The notes beneath the pieces were generated by a model, which was given only the letters and a program-made list of their open reading frames with translations, made no database searches and was not told the origin of the DNA. This document shows positions 5,725 to 5,725 of a stretch of DNA of 5,725 nucleotides, piece by piece (the first letter of the stretch is position 1; each line of letters starts with the position of its first letter). Location: positions 1 through 5,725 of the forward strand of contig JAISHZ010000114.1 of the NCBI GenBank assembly GCA_031262285.1, given 5' to 3'. Source of the stretch: Lachnospiraceae bacterium (GTDB taxonomy: Bacteria > Bacillota_A > Clostridia > Lachnospirales > Lachnospiraceae). A program made the translations under genes and the position numbers.

Positions 5725-5725
5725 G

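Overview
The window looks like a stretch of chromosome from an endospore-forming member of the Bacillota. The strongest clue is a clear SpoIIID sporulation regulator. Supporting clues are good Shine-Dalgarno sites, a TTG and a GTG start, intrinsic terminators, and a GHKL/LytTR two-component pair of the Gram-positive type. I do not place it to genus.

Layout, left to right. An outward-pointing repeat unit (about 15-155) ends in a terminator hairpin. A sigma-A-type promoter (174-202) then drives a 572-residue putative cytoplasmic TIM-barrel glycoside hydrolase (252-1970, +). A two-tier hairpin (2016-2073) separates it from the convergent spoIIID (2082-2342, -). Upstream of spoIIID on the same strand lies a 208-residue protein that resembles the C-terminal part of the DUF5688 family (2426-3052, -). 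Both of these genes are preceded by sequences resembling sigma-E promoters, so I infer a small mother-cell sporulation locus. The usual SpoIIID neighbour mbl is absent.

A 436-base non-coding stretch (3053-3488) holds a bidirectional terminator, a short palindrome and two adjacent stem-loops. The stem-loops could be a small minus-strand RNA of about 110 nt. To the right is a translationally coupled two-component operon on the minus strand: a LytTR response regulator (4747-5475, GTG start) followed by a membrane GHKL histidine kinase (3489-4760). It has its own sigma-A-type promoter (5501-5529). This pair belongs to the Agr/Com-like signalling class, but no pheromone exporter or processing protease is in view, and no convincing pheromone gene.

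The window closes with a second copy of the repeat (5585-5724), inverted relative to the first. The two 110-base cores (15-124 and 5615-5724) differ at only four positions. Both point outward and end in the same type of hairpin, and two of the differences could be a compensatory base-pair change. A dispersed small structured RNA, or a terminator-bearing repeat family, is the most unexplained signal here.
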